Assembly (NCBI GenBank): GCA_033439765.1
Contig: JAULSN010000010.1
Span: 1,054,001 to 1,118,000 of the forward strand
Direction of reading: 5' to 3'
Source: Lasiosphaeria ovina
Taxonomy: Eukaryota > Ascomycota > Sordariomycetes > Sordariales > Lasiosphaeriaceae
DNA: 64,000 nucleotides
Position numbers and translations under genes: made by a program. Positions within the stretch are counted from its first letter, which is position 1. Every line of letters begins with the position of its first letter. Shown piece after piece: positions 31,519 to 44,938 of the stretch. A model generated the notes under the pieces. It was not told the origin of the DNA and searched no databases. It saw nothing but the letters and a program-made list of their open reading frames with translations.

Positions 31519-32799
31519 ATGGCATATCTAGAAGGGGACGAGAGCGTGGAGGCTCTGATTCCGGCCACGCAGGAGGCGGCCGTACAAATTGCGCAGGAGG
31601 ATAGATCGCCTGCCCTCGGCAGGGCTGGCTACAACATGCACCCGAGAGCCCTGGCTGAGACGGTGGCCTGGCTGGCCTCTCCTGGCGAGGCGTCGCTGCA
31701 AAGGCTTCTCATAGCCCGAGACGACGCCGGTGAAACCCCCTTCCAAGTGAACCCATTCCAGGCTCCGGCCTTGTCGGACACGCTTCCGCCCATGCCCCTT
31801 GAGGACTCGGATCATCTGGTGCGCGCTGCTATTTCAGTGGCTCGTCCTGCCGGCCGTGAAGTATCTGAGGGTGTTGGCAAGGACGACTACGAATCTGAGC
31901 TTGAAGATCACGAGCTCGACGTCAACTTCGACAACGACGGCTACATGGTTGTGCCCTTGTCTCGCTTTTATCATTCGACTGCGCAAGTGACACCCACACT
32001 TGAGGACGGCGAGTCGTTCACGGACGACCAGGGCTGGGAGGATGTATATTCTGATGAATCTCCGGAAGAAAAAGGAAATCCAACCCCCGACAACGTGCCC
32101 GATCAAACCGAGTTCTCTGTATTCCAGATGACGAGCTCGGACGACCAGGACTGGGAGGATATTTACTCCGACGACTCTCCTGAAGAAAAAGGAAATCCAC
32201 CCCCCGAAAGCATGCCCGACCAAACCGAGTTCTCTATATTCCAGATGACGAGCTCAGACGACGACGAGGCCGAGGACGAGTCTTCATCCTCGTCCTCGGA
32301 AGGCTCAATCTCGGAAGAAGAATGGCTGCAATATACCGCCGATCTTAAGATGGCCCGGGCCATCGCCCTCGGCAGAGCGCCACCCAGTACTGACGGGATG
32401 TACCCGGTTACCCAACAGTCTACCATGTACCACTACACGTCGCCCCGTGGAGAGTTTTACTTGAGGGAGCTTCGGAAGTACATCGATCTCCCCGCCGACT
32501 ACCCCATAACGCAGATGGTGCTGAACCTGGTCTCGTCTTGGCACAAGACGCGGGAAAACGTAGAGTATAGGCACCCGAGTCTCGCCGCCGCCGCCAACAG
32601 CATCGACTTCACCGGCATCGATAAAGAGTCGGGCCTGTTACGAGTCGAAAGGCAGATACTCGAGGTGTGGCTAGTCAGCCGACTCCCGCTGGTCGGCTGG
32701 TGGGGCGAGGCACCACAAGTGAAGGAAATCACAGGACGGCGATTCAAGCAGATTAGGGACCCGAGCCCTCTGTCTCGAGTTCGATACGACTTCGACTAA
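31519..32799 (+). CDS. Acidic orphan protein with internal 39-residue duplication
   Basis: An intronless frame for 426 residues that I do not recognise. There is no signal peptide or TM helix. Residues about 173-250 are two tandem copies of a 39-residue acidic unit, encoded at 32035-32151 and 32152-32268, beginning WED(V/I)YSD and ending QMTSSDD. A Ser/Asp/Glu tract (DEAEDESSSSSSEGS) follows. The C-terminal 140 residues are better ordered: MYHYTSPRGEFYLRELRKYID, then helices containing MVLNLVSSWHKTRENV and VERQILEVWLVSRLPLVGWW. It has GC-rich coding bias although it lies between AT-richer intergenic stretches, and it ends 400 bp from the convergent MPH1 gene. It could belong to a lineage-specific family. 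Length and codon bias make it a likely real gene; the function is unknown. Confidence 0.7.
   Translation: MAYLEGDESVEALIPATQEAAVQIAQEDRSPALGRAGYNMHPRALAETVAWLASPGEASLQRLLIARDDAGETPFQVNPFQAPALSDTLPPMPLEDSDHLVRAAISVARPAGREVSEGVGKDDYESELEDHELDVNFDNDGYMVVPLSRFYHSTAQVTPTLEDGESFTDDQGWEDVYSDESPEEKGNPTPDNVPDQTEFSVFQMTSSDDQDWEDIYSDDSPEEKGNPPPESMPDQTEFSIFQMTSSDDDEAEDESSSSSSEGSISEEEWLQYTADLKMARAIALGRAPPSTDGMYPVTQQSTMYHYTSPRGEFYLRELRKYIDLPADYPITQMVLNLVSSWHKTRENVEYRHPSLAAAANSIDFTGIDKESGLLRVERQILEVWLVSRLPLVGWWGEAPQVKEITGRRFKQIRDPSPLSRVRYDFD
32035..32268 (+). repeat. 117-bp tandem duplication inside the orphan gene
   Basis: Two adjacent in-frame 117-bp units differ at a modest number of positions, giving conservative changes such as V to I and E to D. 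This pattern suggests a fairly recent duplication under protein-level constraint. Confidence 0.9.
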
Positions 32800-33200
32800 C
32801 CGAGGACCAAGGTGTTTTCTCTCTTTCGTAATATTCCTCGACCTAGGTAAGTAATAAAAAGCAATATATGCTAACATGCCAGTTTCGTTTACTCACGTGT
32901 CATTGTTCTGATCATTGACTCTTCTCCCGGCCAGATTCGTAGTAATTGTATGATGTGATAGTAAGAACCGGTGAAATCTCATGAAATAGCCAAGTGTCTA
33001 TTCCGTAACTACCTAGTAGCAAGATGTCTAGCCAAAGTCAAAACCAGAGCCGTACGTCTTTGGTAATTTCTCCTTGTAAAACTCACAACAAGGAGAACGA
33101 AACATTTGACGGAATAAGCTGCCGCCTAAAGCAAAATAAACAGATCCTGTAGGGGAAAAATTGCGATAGAAGAGTCCTCCCTATCTATTCGTCATTATTA
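32800..33200. other. Convergent 3' intergenic region
   Basis: 400 bp between the stop codons of the acidic orphan and MPH1. AT-rich, consistent with two 3'UTRs; no gene is seen. Confidence 0.7.
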
Positions 33201-36200
33201 TCACTGTCTAGACGCAAGCACAGGCCGCCTTCTCTTGGTGGCCGGTCTTTTCCGCACGTCTTTAACAGGTTGTGCGGAGGGTAAGTCATTATCGTCATCG
33301 CTGAGTTCTGCCAGCCTCATGTCCACTCTCCGCTTCGCCTTCTCCTTTGATGTGCTCCTCGCTACTAGTTCGGCGAAGTCCGGCATGTCCTCGTCCGTCT
33401 CTTCTTGTGTCGGAGTAAAGTGCATCGGTTCAAAGAACGGCTTTTCTCTAGTGCGATCAGGGCTGGACTCCAGAGTGTCCTTCCCGACCCCAGGCCTCAC
33501 TTCATGAGAAGAAGACACGAGGGTTGCAGGCGAAGTGGGCAGAAGCTGCATGCTTGACGAGACCTGATCGTCATCAACAACAAAGCCCTCGAGGTCGGCA
33601 CCGCTGTCCGAGCCGTTTGACATTTCCATATCGCTGGTCCGGTTACAATCGTCTCCAAAATCCTCGAGGTGATCGCCGGCCCGCTTGAGCCTATTTCCAG
33701 TCCCTTGCCCCTTCTTACCCCGGGGAGCACCATTAGAAGTACTGTAACGAGCGGGTGGGGATGTCGTTGGTCCATCCTCATCGTTGCCATCTTCTTCGCA
33801 GTCGCTTACGAGGAAAGAGGGCACCGCTCGGGTTTTTCGAGCATCGTTTTTATTGTTCTTCTTTGCGGGAACCTGCCGCTTTTTTCGGGTTGGAGTCTCT
33901 ACCACATCTTGGTCGCTTTCTGACAGCTCGGTTGGGCGTGGTCTTTTGTGCACAGAGAGCTCGGCACGCCTGAGGTGTTCTTCCACTTCCTCATCAGTAT
34001 CGTCTGCGAAGTCCACGACGGGCAGTGATTCCCATGATGTTGTATCGGTCTCGCCGTATGGATACGTATATCTTTCCGAGGGCTCTTGTGATTTGCCCAA
34101 TAGCTTGAATAGCGTCACGCATTTCTTGGTGTATTCGCCGTGCTTCAGGTGAGCAGTGCGACGTAATAGTCTTTGCGCAGCTGGATGGGCTCCTAAGTTT
34201 GGGCTACCAATCTCTTCCATGTTAGATCGGCGGAACGGCAGGTCTCGATAAAGCTTGTTAAATTCCTCTGTTTGTGACTTGTTTAAAACAACCTTGTCGA
34301 GGTCTGGCAAATCCGAGATAGGGTCGGGTTTAGGTGGTTCGACCTTGTTGATCTTGGTGGCCTGCTTTGCTTGCTGGCCGAAAATTGAAGCCTTCACGAA
34401 GCCCGTTTGCACACCATTAGGCATATGGAATTTCTTCTTCGCCGGTTTCTTTTTCAGTCTGGCAGCAGACTTTTTCGGTTCTGGGAGTGAGGGGTTTTGC
34501 GAGTTTTCCAATGGTATCTCAACCAACCGCTTGTTGACCTCGGGCTTTACATCACGCGGGACAATCCTAGTGGATAGGTCGTGGCGGAAGGCGAACCGGC
34601 TGCCCTCGCAGATGAGCTGTTGCATCTTCTGGTAGTTGTCCTTTGCCTCTAGATACTTCTCCTCCTCCTTACCCTTCATTAGCAGCAAGACAATGCTGCC
34701 TGCCCGCTTCCGGCCTGTCCGGCCCATACGCTGTAACATTCGTATGGGAGAGGCAGATGCATCGTAGCATACGATCAAGTCAACCTGGCCAATGTCGAGG
34801 CCCTCTTCACCAATAGAAGTGGCCACAAGAACATTGAAGGTGCCGCTCTTGAACTTTTCGATGGTTTCGATCTGCTGTTTCTGTTTCATGCCCTCACTTC
34901 TTTTGGAGTCGGCCTGCCCAACAAACACGGTCGCGCTGATGAGCGGTTGTTTGTTAAGCATACGCACAATCTCTTCTGCGCTATCCCTGTACTCGCTGAA
35001 AACAATAGATCTTGTAGCGGAGCCTTCGCCGGCGTCCATGAAGTGATTAACAAGTGTTTGGCAGAGATGTGTAAGTTTCGGATGTCCATTGAATGTGTCC
35101 AGCTTCATCCACTTTTCCATCATGGTCATCATCTTTTGGAAATGCTCATTCTCGAGGACCTGACGCTTGAGTTTTGAGCCCCCGCCCCCCTTTTCTTCCT
35201 CGGTGGAGCGAAACCCGGCCAGACTGTTGTAAAACGGCTTGATGCCATGGAAGTTGAGAAGCTTGATGGTGTGAGCCAGGCTCTGGAGAATGGTAAAGAC
35301 AGCAATGGTCATAAACTTGACGCCTTGGTTTACATGCCTGCCGGGGCCACTCAGCCATTCGCCCTTGGCCTTGAGCAGGCCATAGGTCGTCAGGCTCATA
35401 GGATCTCTCCCATAATAAATGTTCTGGGCACTCAATTTGTCTACAAGCGGCTTCAAGGCCTTTGAGAACAAGTCCCTCACCTCGAGCATCTCGTCGGAGG
35501 GGTCGAACGTGACTTTATCAATGTTTCGCGAATGCACGTACTGGCGAATGTCCAGGGACTCCTCGGTCCTGATTTCGATATTGGAGATTCCTAGATTGTC
35601 AATGACGTCTTGCACACCCTCGACCGTTGACCCAGGTGTTGCAGTCAGGGCGAGTACCCGGAAGCTCGCGGAGAAGCGTCTCATGAACTCGACGACCTTG
35701 ACGTAGGCGTAGTCGCCAGTGGCACGGTGGGCCTCGTCGACGACAAGCAACACGATGGATTTGGGATCGGCGTAGCCCTTGGAAAGATCATTGATCAGGG
35801 TCTGGGGGGTCATGAAGAACAAGCGTTTGGTCTCCCATTCTCCCTCCCGAAGAACCGGCGGGATCTCGCCCGTGAGTAGGGTGGCCTGCGACCGGGGAAT
35901 TCCGGCAATGCCCAGACAGGCCTGGACCTGCTGCGACGCTAGGGGCTTTGTTGGAGCAACGAAGACGACCTTTGCGGACTTGGTCCAGCGGATGAAGTTA
36001 AGCATGACGGTGGCGGCAATGAAGGTCTTGCCCAGGCCGGTGGGCAGAGCGACGAGGGTGTTGTTGAAGAGGGCATTCTTGACGATACCGAACTGGTAGT
36101 CTCGGATGGCTCCCAAATTCAGCGGATAGACCCAAGTAGCGAGGGCGTCGTGGTTCAGCTCATGGTGGGTGGGAGCCTCGGGTGCTAGGTTGGCGCGGAA

Positions 36201-36629
36201 CGGACGACCCCCGGTTGGCTGGAGCTGGGCCTGGGCCTGGGACTGGGCCTGGGAGAGGCGGTCGTCTGACAGGGTACTGCCCCAGAGAGTAGTCTGACGA
36301 AAGGACGTCGGCGGGCCGGATTTGCGCTGCGGGGGACGTTTACTTGAGGCGGGGGCGCAGCGTTTCTCGGGAGAGCTGTCAAACTCATCCGTCGTGCCTG
36401 GGTGTCGGGCATTGGCGGATTGCTGCTGGGGGCGAGCTGGCGGCCAGATTTGGGCAGGGGGATTAGCGGCAGGCTTTGGTATCGAAGAAAATACGCCGTT
36501 TGGCTGTGCGCCGTGGTTGTTGTCAGCTCGCGAGCCGATGCTGGCGGCCTGGGCGAGGGCCTCGATCAGATCTTCGTCGGGGATGCCGTCAAAGTCGTCG
36601 TCGAATTCGTCGAACCCGTCGTCGCCCAT
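33201..36629 (-). CDS. MPH1: ATP-dependent 3'-5' DNA helicase MPH1 (FANCM family)
   Basis: A single exon for 1142 residues, typical of filamentous fungal MPH1. The extreme N-terminus is acidic ([15 protein letters not shown]), then a disordered region leads to the SF2 helicase core. Motif Q/I region: [12 protein letters not shown] and Walker A LPTGLGKT with Lys201. Motif II is DEAH (298-301, [12 protein letters not shown]), motif III LTATPG, and motif [12 protein letters not shown] starting at Gln633. Between the two RecA folds lies the helical insert characteristic of Hef/FANCM/MPH1 ([10 protein letters not shown]...[13 protein letters not shown]). The long C-terminus is charged and disordered. 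MPH1 unwinds D-loops and remodels stalled forks, limiting crossovers in homologous recombination and acting in error-free bypass. All catalytic residues are intact. It is divergent from MEX67 and convergent with the acidic orphan. Confidence 0.97.
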   Translation of the reverse strand: MGDDGFDEFDDDFDGIPDEDLIEALAQAASIGSRADNNHGAQPNGVFSSIPKPAANPPAQIWPPARPQQQSANARHPGTTDEFDSSPEKRCAPASSKRPPQRKSGPPTSFRQTTLWGSTLSDDRLSQAQSQAQAQLQPTGGRPFRANLAPEAPTHHELNHDALATWVYPLNLGAIRDYQFGIVKNALFNNTLVALPTGLGKTFIAATVMLNFIRWTKSAKVVFVAPTKPLASQQVQACLGIAGIPRSQATLLTGEIPPVLREGEWETKRLFFMTPQTLINDLSKGYADPKSIVLLVVDEAHRATGDYAYVKVVEFMRRFSASFRVLALTATPGSTVEGVQDVIDNLGISNIEIRTEESLDIRQYVHSRNIDKVTFDPSDEMLEVRDLFSKALKPLVDKLSAQNIYYGRDPMSLTTYGLLKAKGEWLSGPGRHVNQGVKFMTIAVFTILQSLAHTIKLLNFHGIKPFYNSLAGFRSTEEEKGGGGSKLKRQVLENEHFQKMMTMMEKWMKLDTFNGHPKLTHLCQTLVNHFMDAGEGSATRSIVFSEYRDSAEEIVRMLNKQPLISATVFVGQADSKRSEGMKQKQQIETIEKFKSGTFNVLVATSIGEEGLDIGQVDLIVCYDASASPIRMLQRMGRTGRKRAGSIVLLLMKGKEEEKYLEAKDNYQKMQQLICEGSRFAFRHDLSTRIVPRDVKPEVNKRLVEIPLENSQNPSLPEPKKSAARLKKKPAKKKFHMPNGVQTGFVKASIFGQQAKQATKINKVEPPKPDPISDLPDLDKVVLNKSQTEEFNKLYRDLPFRRSNMEEIGSPNLGAHPAAQRLLRRTAHLKHGEYTKKCVTLFKLLGKSQEPSERYTYPYGETDTTSWESLPVVDFADDTDEEVEEHLRRAELSVHKRPRPTELSESDQDVVETPTRKKRQVPAKKNNKNDARKTRAVPSFLVSDCEEDGNDEDGPTTSPPARYSTSNGAPRGKKGQGTGNRLKRAGDHLEDFGDDCNRTSDMEMSNGSDSGADLEGFVVDDDQVSSSMQLLPTSPATLVSSSHEVRPGVGKDTLESSPDRTREKPFFEPMHFTPTQEETDEDMPDFAELVARSTSKEKAKRRVDMRLAELSDDDNDLPSAQPVKDVRKRPATKRRRPVLASRQ

Positions 36630-38784
36630 TGCCGCGGGCCCATCGAGAGAACCGGCGGAGATGAAGCCAGAGCAGAACTCGACGACACCAATTTCAGCAG
36701 TGCACTGCGTAGTATCTCTAGCCCGTTGGTTGGATTGTGGGCAGTCGATCGCAAGTTTTCGCGCGTATCTTGTTCTGTCTCTCTTACAGGAGACGCGACG
36801 AATTGAGCTGCAGGCGGGACGCGTTCACTACAAAACGCCACGGCACGTGAACAGGACGGCGTTTGGGGGTAATAAGTGGGGTGGGGGACCACTCATTTTA
36901 TTCCATACTGTACCCTACGGATACTGCACAATGTATCCGTAACATCCAGTACCTAGCAGATGAGGGTGATTTTCTAGACGGAAGGCTTCAGGTTATCAAC
37001 ATATCGTAGGCTTCTACGTACCTACCTTACCTTAGGTTCTGCACAAATACAACCTGCTTTGATACCTTGATTAAGGTTTAAGGCATCTGAACTTGGATAT
37101 CGTGCCTTCTCTCCGCCTTTACTGACCCTGCCGTACATAACCTCGCTGATTCATAGGTGCCTGGCCGATGCGCAAGCAACCAGTCCAGCCAGTGTCAGTC
37201 AGATGGGCTAGGTAGGCAAGGTACCTCGGCTCTAGCAGGGGAGAGACGAGAATTGGTTTGGTATCTGGTTTGCGTCTCTGCCCAGCTGGCTTGGCCATGA
37301 GTTCCAAGGTGGGTGTCCTCGATTTGACCTTATTAATACCTATACTGGGAATTTCCGACGCATGGTCGACCCGTCCAAGGACCGTTACGGCCGAGGTCAA
37401 AGAATTAGGGCCGCGGCAAGGAAGCAGAATAAAGAAGCTGCAGTAACATCTCATGCAAATGGCTGGAAAGCCAACGGTGATGATGAGATAAACTTCGCTC
37501 GGCGACTAGCCGTAGCTACACCATTTATTACGGTATGACCCTACTATAGCAGAACTTGATCGATACGGCAGCATTATCTAGAGCAAGGTGCAAGTCCCTC
37601 GCATCCCCGACTTTGTGCAAGACACGGGCAACAAAACTTGAAGTAAAAGCTGGAAAAAAATCACGGCTTCATCTGGTATCTAATATACGAGGGCGCGGGT
37701 GTCTAATCTGTGCTACATAGTACTGTATACACATCGATGACTTCTTTATGCTTAAAGGGTTAGGGTAGCGAGATTTTTACGGACGTCGGAGCACGAGATG
37801 TCGGATCATTTTGCCTTAGTTCTAGACAATTTGATTTGTTATACCGAGGTACATTAGAGGACTTGCCTAACGACGTCGATGAAGCCTTTATATCTCCCTG
37901 AGGCATCTAAGTAGATTGAAAACCGCACTTTGGACTGGCTTTGTATGGGGGCCGAGAGATATTGAAATCGTGCTGTAATGTACATACATACAGAAGGTAC
38001 CTTGGGTTATCCGTTTGTATTTACATTATCGCACCTTCCTGTCAAGTTTATGCTCTCGCGGGGCTTCGCATGACCCAGCTGCCCGGCAGGGCCAGCTTAT
38101 TAGGCCCTGCCATTGGCTTGAAACGCCCGGGGTTTTTCGCGGCCAACGATGACTGTTTAAGAAATAGTGGGTTGTGACTAAATTTGGCCAATTGGATGAG
38201 TCTGCAGGTCCTTGGTGGGTGGATCAGAAGATGCATAAGCCCACTTTTTTCGAGGTACCTGTGTACCTCATCTTTGTTCTTAGCATTGTTGGCTCACGCG
38301 CGCCGCTCTTCACTTTTTGACGAACTCGTTAAACCTGCACCTCAGGTTGCGACTCGCGGGCGATTGTTGCCTCCGAATATCGCGACCACTTCGCCGCCTT
38401 TGTCTCCCGCATGCGGCCGCACTGGGTTTTCCTTCTTTACCTCTAACCCGCCTTGCATGCCCACTCTCTTTCATCTTGGAGCGTCTGCCTGCCCTATTTT
38501 CCACCGCGGGGCGCATCGCCCTGCCGTTTTCTTTTCGGACCCCGCCACATTTGACGTTGACGGTGCCCACGATCTTTTCACCCCTTCAACAATTGCCCTT
38601 CTCCGTTTCTCTCCAGCAATCGTCTACCTGTTTCTGCACGAGATCACAACCCTCGAAGCAGCAGTTCGAGAAGCTCGGTAGCGGATACTCGGGCCTGCAC
38701 ACAGCGGGGCGTGCGCGACGGATCCTTCAACTACGCATTTCCACACCCGACCTCAAACACACACATACCTCCAGCACTCCAACC
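36630..38784. other. Divergent intergenic region between MPH1 and MEX67
   Basis: 2.15 kb shared by two divergent promoters. The first 250 bp are the likely MPH1 5'UTR/promoter and the last 450 bp are pyrimidine-rich, typical of the MEX67 leader. TACCTACCTTACCTTAGG-type motifs lie at about 37015-37035 and 37205-37225. The middle (37.5-38.0 kb) is AT-rich and gene-free. Confidence 0.6.
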
Positions 38785-40835
38785 ATGGCGCCACCCACAG
38801 GCCCTCGAGGCAATGCCCATCGATCCGCTCCCAGAGGGAGTCGTGGCGGTGGTATCACCAAGCGACGTGGCACCCCGAGGACTGACAAAGACGGAGACGT
38901 CGCTATGGATGTGCCCGCAACAGGCTCCGGCACCGGCGATGCTCCTGCACGAGGAAATCGGGGAGCACGTGGCGGAAGAGGCGCTTCAACGCGATCATCT
39001 TCGCAGATTGCCGAGAATATTCGGAACTACGGCGGAGACTCTGGCCAAGCCCAAGGCTCCAAGGCGCACTTCAATAGGACGACATTGAAGATTCTTGGCC
39101 TCCGCAACAGTAAGGCCGCAAGCAACAACGATGGAGGCCTGGGTACTCTGGTCAATTTTATTCAGCGAAAGGCCTCCAAGGAGAAGCCGATCAGGATTAG
39201 CAAGGTAACGCTTCGCAACCAGCCAAACCAACCATTGAATTTTAGCCCCGCGACTGCTTTTTGTTTTGGTAACCAAATTCTAACACATAACAGAGCACCC
39301 TAGATGGCGATTATGCCTGGATCACCGTCAACAAGGATGATGCCCCGGTTATTTTGCGACTCAACGGCTTCGTATATGCTGGCGCCACGTTGGAAATCAC
39401 CGAGACCACGGAGAGGATGCCCAACGATTCGAGCTCGCGGACCACCACAGAAGAGACAAAGAAGAATTTGCTTGCCGTGTTGGGCAAGCGCTATCACGCC
39501 GAGCAGAAACTGCTGGATCTGTCAGCTCTTGGTAGGGACGAGGGCCTGAGCATGATGGGTGCCTTTGGCTCGCAGTCACTCGCCGAGAAGGCGTTCAAGG
39601 CACTTCTGCATCTTGCTACATCGCAGTACAAGAACTCGCAGGAAAAGAACGAGGCCATCGAGGCTGTATCCCTTGCTCGGAACGACATTAACGATGTCCA
39701 GCAAGTCTTCACGCTCGTTTTCTCATTGCCGGACCTAAAGCGGCTCGATCTCAGCGGAAACCATCTCGACAGCCTCCCCAAAATTGCCAAATGGGAGCAT
39801 CGGTTTCAGCAACTTCAGGAGCTCCACCTCACCGACAACCCGATCATGAACCAGGACAACTTTGTCCCAGAGCTCCTCAAGTGGTTCCCGTCGTTGCAGA
39901 TCCTGAATGGCCAACAGGTCAGAACTCCGGAAGAAATTGCGGAATCTTTGAAGCTCATCAGCCCGACACCTATCGCGCAGTTCCCATCGAACCTACGCGA
40001 TGGAGAAAACAACGTGGCGTCCGCATTTCTCAGCGCATTCTTCATATTGTTCGACAGCGACCGGGCTCGACTGGCATCTGAGTTTTATGACGACGAGTCG
40101 TGGTTCTCAGTTTCAGTCATTCCGAATCCCGGCCGCACTCTTCCATGGAAGTCATATCTGAAGTTTTCGAGAAACGTGAACAGAATCTCCACTAGCAGGA
40201 GCCCTGATTTGCTGAAGCGAATCTTTACCGGCGGCGACCTCATTGCTGGCTTGTGGGCACTTTTGCCCAGCACACGGCATCCCAGTCTTGACCAACCTGG
40301 ACAATGGCTCATTGACTGCCACACTTTTCCCGGCCTTGCAGACCCGTCCGGCCAGGGTGTTGCAACTGGTTTGGCCATCTGTGTCAACGGCCAGTTTGAG
40401 GAGGCCGATACAGCGCAGAATATCTTTGGCACCCGTACGTTCTCGCGGACGTTTATTCTCGGACCCAGCAACCCAGCAAACCCGCGCTCTAAGCACCCTT
40501 ACCGAGTTATCAGCGACCAGCTCACCCTGCACAACTTCAAGGCCAATGAGGCCGCCGTTGTTCAGCAGGTGCCCGCTGTGTTTGCCATGTCCACCTTGGC
40601 GACAGTACCCACCGTAGCCGCCGCCGCTTCGGTCCCGAACATTGCGCCGATGACCCCGGACGCGGCTACGAAAGCCCAGCTTATTCAGGAGCTATCGAGT
40701 CGTACCAACATGACGGCCGAGTATTCCGAGCTATGCCTTGGAGGCGCTGCCAATTGGAATTTCGACCTCGCCCTGGAATCCTTTGAAAAGCTGAGGGCCA
40801 CTTTGCCTCCGGATGCTTTTCTCACGGCTACCTAG
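38785..40835 (+). CDS. MEX67: mRNA export factor MEX67 (TAP/NXF family)
   Basis: Two exons (38785-39204 and 39294-40835) encode 653 residues; the 89-bp intron has a TCTAACAC branch point and ACAG acceptor. MEX67 forms a heterodimer with MTR2 and carries mRNPs through the nuclear pore. The N-terminus is Arg/Gly-rich (RGSRGGG, RGARGGRG), fitting RNA and adaptor contacts. Leucine-rich repeats span about 260-310 (LKRLDLSGNHL, LQELHLTDNPI). An NTF2-like domain spans about 375-560, opening NVASAFLSAFFILFD and containing LARLAS-like FYDDESWFSVSV. The C-terminal 60 residues are the UBA-like TAP-C domain (TKAQLIQELSSRTNM, then NWNFDLALESF), which binds FG-nucleoporins. The start ATG is in a good context (AACCATGGC). 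All expected domains are present and in order. Confidence 0.96.
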
Positions 40836-41876
40836 AATGTACCGATGACGATGTAGTCGCCGGAAAGGAGAGACTAAAAGGGGTGGTTCTGGTTGATTTG
40901 CAGGGAGATTTGGGATGCAACCGCAGGTTGCTAGACTGCTTAGACTTAGGTCAGTAGTCAAGGACAAGGGGACAAACCGGCAACGGCAACAACGGCATGT
41001 ACATTAAAATACGCACACAGGAGAGGTGGGATAGGTCATTTTCAGGGAGGATTGGTTCTGCAGACACCAGTATCTGCACCATATCATCGATAGGTTGGGT
41101 GGAGTCACACATTGCGGGAAGGGGCGGAAGGACGCACCGACGATCTGTTCCAGGTTGCCATCAGGCTCAAGTCGAGATGGGCTCATAGCTGGGCTGGTCA
41201 CAGCAGGGACGAGAATGGGAAATTTCCTAACGATTATTTCCGGCTTCAGCGTCATATTCTCGTGCGCTGTTTCCACTGGCCACGGTTTGAGAAATATGAC
41301 TGACTATAGCGAAACTAGCGTTTGTGAAATGCAAACAAGTCCGGGTATAATCTCAAAGCTAGCCTAAAAATTGCCTCGTGATCTTTATTTTGTGTCGTCT
41401 TTGTTTGATTGCAACTGTCAAAGTCGCCAACGACTGCGTCGTGATCGGCGAGTCACGGAATTTCAGACCAATCGCCGCCGAGAAACGGCATAAATCGGTC
41501 AACTGGGGAGCCGCGCGCCATGGCCTTTCTCCATTTTCTCATCACGGGCTGACGGGCTTACTTATGACTTGCATTCTTTGAGCCGCAAGGGCCGATCACA
41601 GGCACCACACACCGCACACTCCCCCCCTCCAGTTGCCGTGATGAGAGCAGGGTCATCACTGGACAATCTGGGGCAGCTTGACACTCGGCGCTTACACGCA
41701 GCTTGAGACCCGGGCGGCTTTTTTAATGACGACGTTTGTTGTCTCTGTCCCTTCGGGCTTCTTGCCGGCTGACTCGGTTATCGTGGGTATTGGCCGCCCG
41801 TCATTCATTCAAATTCTCCTGATCGATTGGCCGGCAAGCACCGAACCATTTAGGTTTTTGATGCAGCCATGCGCGG

Positions 41877-41907
41877 CATCCATCCGCATCCGCATCCGCA
41901 TCCGCAT
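41877..41907. repeat. Hexamer tandem repeat (CATCCG)n
   Basis: Five consecutive CATCCG/CCGCAT units in intergenic DNA. Confidence 0.9.
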
Positions 41908-44900
41908 GTCATCATCCATCCATCCCACACACTGTTTCTGTTTTCTACATACAGTAGTTCGTATCTTTTTCATTTTGGTTTTGCGCTACGCGTGAAAACA
42001 GAGAGAGAGAGAGAAAATGACAGTGTTCCGTTTCTTTTCAATCTTGCATTGCATTCCCGCTCGCTCGCTGGCAGGGCGTGGCGTGGCATCGCATGATGAG
42101 CGCGGGTAAGGACGATGGATGCTCGAGAGACTTTTGGCCCCAGTGAGAGTCACGAGTCCCATGCTCAGAAGTGTCGTATCCGTACCTCGCTGAGGGTCAA
42201 CACTCGAAAGACTCAGGTTCCTTACTTGCCTGGTGATACCCCTCGTTGCAGTTCTTTCTACGATAATCCAGGTAAGGTTTCTCATGTGTGTGCGGAACGG
42301 CCTGCACAATCCCGAGCGACGCGCTGGACACAACAGCGCCGGCTGCCTACCCTACCGCTCGGAGCCTACATACCACCTTGCGGCGGCATGTCGTGATTCG
42401 TGCTACGTACATGGGCACATTCGGGAGATTCTGCAGATCCGAAGATCGGGCAGTGCCGCTCACATTGCCCAAAGTTCTAGTCCACCGTGCTATTTTCGTG
42501 CAATGTGATGTGCGTGGCTGGCCACATTTGCTAACCTTCCCGCCTTGGGTACTTCGGTGCCTTGAAGGCTCATACGTAAGATGTCTTGTTGGGTGTGATG
42601 GATATTCTGCTAGACCTGCATCCCTTTTGAAGATCTGCTTCGTTCTCGGCAATGGAAATGCTCCATACTCAGCCCCTGGTATTCTTATGGGAGTGGAATT
42701 TCATAATCTTAAAGGCATTGAATGAAGGATGCTAGAACTGATGACTTGCTTTTCGGAGCGGCGATATACGGAATAACGGCAACTTCAAGCTCTGGCAATG
42801 CTAATCCGGGTTACGGGTTATCACGGCATCGCCGTCTTTGCTGCTGACGGCGGCGCCTGAGGTCAAATGTGCCGCTGCCCAGCCTCAGGCCACAGGGCCG
42901 GCCGGGTGGGGAGAGAGGTGGTTGGACTTGGGGCTGGCGGCGTGGAGTTGTGGACACAACAACCCCAGGCCCGCAGGGCCCACCCGGACCACCTCAGGCC
43001 CTCACCGCACCAAGCGGTTAGGTAAACCCCTCTCGCTCACGGCCCTTGCTCACCAAGGCCCCTCGCCTTACTAAGAGGGTAGGGTAGGTTCAGGGTCGCA
43101 ACCAGCCATCTCGAGAGCGTATTATCAGGCCAGACGGCGCGCCATGGTTGCTGCCTTGTCTCGCGAGATTGAACACTCCCTATTAATTTCCAGGGTCGAC
43201 TTTTCTCCCCCAAGACATGGCAGCACCGTGAACAAATGTCTGTGTCGCCCTGTGGACAAGTCGGCCAAAGACAAGACCGTAGTGGCAGGCTCTTCCCTCT
43301 CACGTATTCGTAGGTTCCTCGTGTTTCCCGGAAGACTCGGCGGCTGAGCGCTGGTTGTTGTACATACAACACAGCCGTGCCGTGAAAGTGCCCGACACCC
43401 GCATCGTGCTTTGAGCAACTGCGCCGGCGCGGTCAAGGTCAGCTGCGCCAACAAAAGATGGGGCGTAGGGCAGTCGGAGGTTTGTGAAGGTTGAAGAGCG
43501 CCGATTCGACAGGTCTCTTGTCCTTCATGACATTATGGCCCCCATCCGTCTGTCTCGCTTGTTCAGCCTCTTTTGCGTGTTCAGCCTCTCTTGCCAGCCT
43601 ATTGTTTTGACATGGTGCTAGATACTGAGTATGAAAAGCCATTTTAAGGCTTCGACCCTCTGCTCGATAAAGAAATCCGCCCCGGGCCACGTGTGGAGTT
43701 TTGGAAGAGAAAAAGAAAAGGTGTGGAGGGTGTGGATGCTCCCGCCTCCAACGTTTCTCCGCCCAGCAGCTCGCTCTCTCCACTCGGCTGTCCTGCCCAG
43801 TCGGGTTAGGCCCAGTGGCGCTTGCTCAGAACCTGGGTGTTTCAAAATCGGTGGGCATGGGCAATTGGACACCACCCTGCGAGGGGAGGACCTGACCAGT
43901 ACCACCAGGACATGGGCCTCTTGGGTCCGCGGCGTTTCCATGTCGTCCACTCTCAAATTTCTACGGAAAGCACGCGCGACGCAGTCAGTCTCAGTCAGTC
44001 GTCTGGCTGGCGGCGGAGGCCTTTTTGTGGCCTATGGCCTGGTGTATTCCGTGCCAATTTCGCCAGAGGCAATAGTCTCGTGATGGCGATGCTATTCTGG
44101 CGAGTTATTTGGTTATTTGCATGCGCTGGGCCACAGGACGACTTTTCAGGTCCCCCGTTCCGGTGGTGTGGGAGAGTTGGATGAGAGAAGAGAGAGTTGC
44201 CGTGCGCGTGCTTGTGCTCAGAAACCTGCCGAGAACCAGAACGGGGCAACATCCCATGCAGACACACAGCAGCAGAGTCGCAGACAGACCGAATGACCGA
44301 CAGATAGACCGACGGGCATCCTTTTTCAGCGCGTTGCTCTTCAAATGCAATGTTGGTGTCGGGCGTTTTGATGGCTCGTGGCCATGTTGCTGTTGCAGGA
44401 TGGGATGGACTTCAAGTAAAGTGTGTGCTGCCGGGTTTGGCTCTGGTCTGGTCTGGCTCTGGAGGAATCGATGGGAATGAATTATCAGGAGTTTGGTTTC
44501 CAGAAGCGACTGGCGAATGGACCGCCAGACAGAAGAGAAAGGGTTTCTGCCCGTGCTGAGGTAACAACGAGGGAGGGTCTTGATTCGCAGACGCCTGCAC
44601 CCCACCGCACTGCCAATTCTCTGTTTGCGCCTGTGCCCCTTTCCATCCACTCTCGAGATCAGCCAAGCCCCCCCAAGTCTCCATGTCCCTTGCAGGGTCG
44701 AGCTACCCGAGCCAGGGCCTGCCGGCGGGTAGCAGTCGAGGTAGCCCCTGGCCGAAGGCTACAACCAAGAGCCAAGAATGCTACCCAAGACCCTTGCTTT
44801 GGCCCCCATTGACGCTGCTGATTCGTCCAAGCCACCCCAGCTGCCCGCCCCTGGCGAGAGCCCTCCGTCTCGTTCATCTCCCATTCTCATGGATGCTGGT

Positions 44901-44938
44901 TCGTTTTGCCGGTGTCTCGGTCCCACTGGGCGGTCGTC

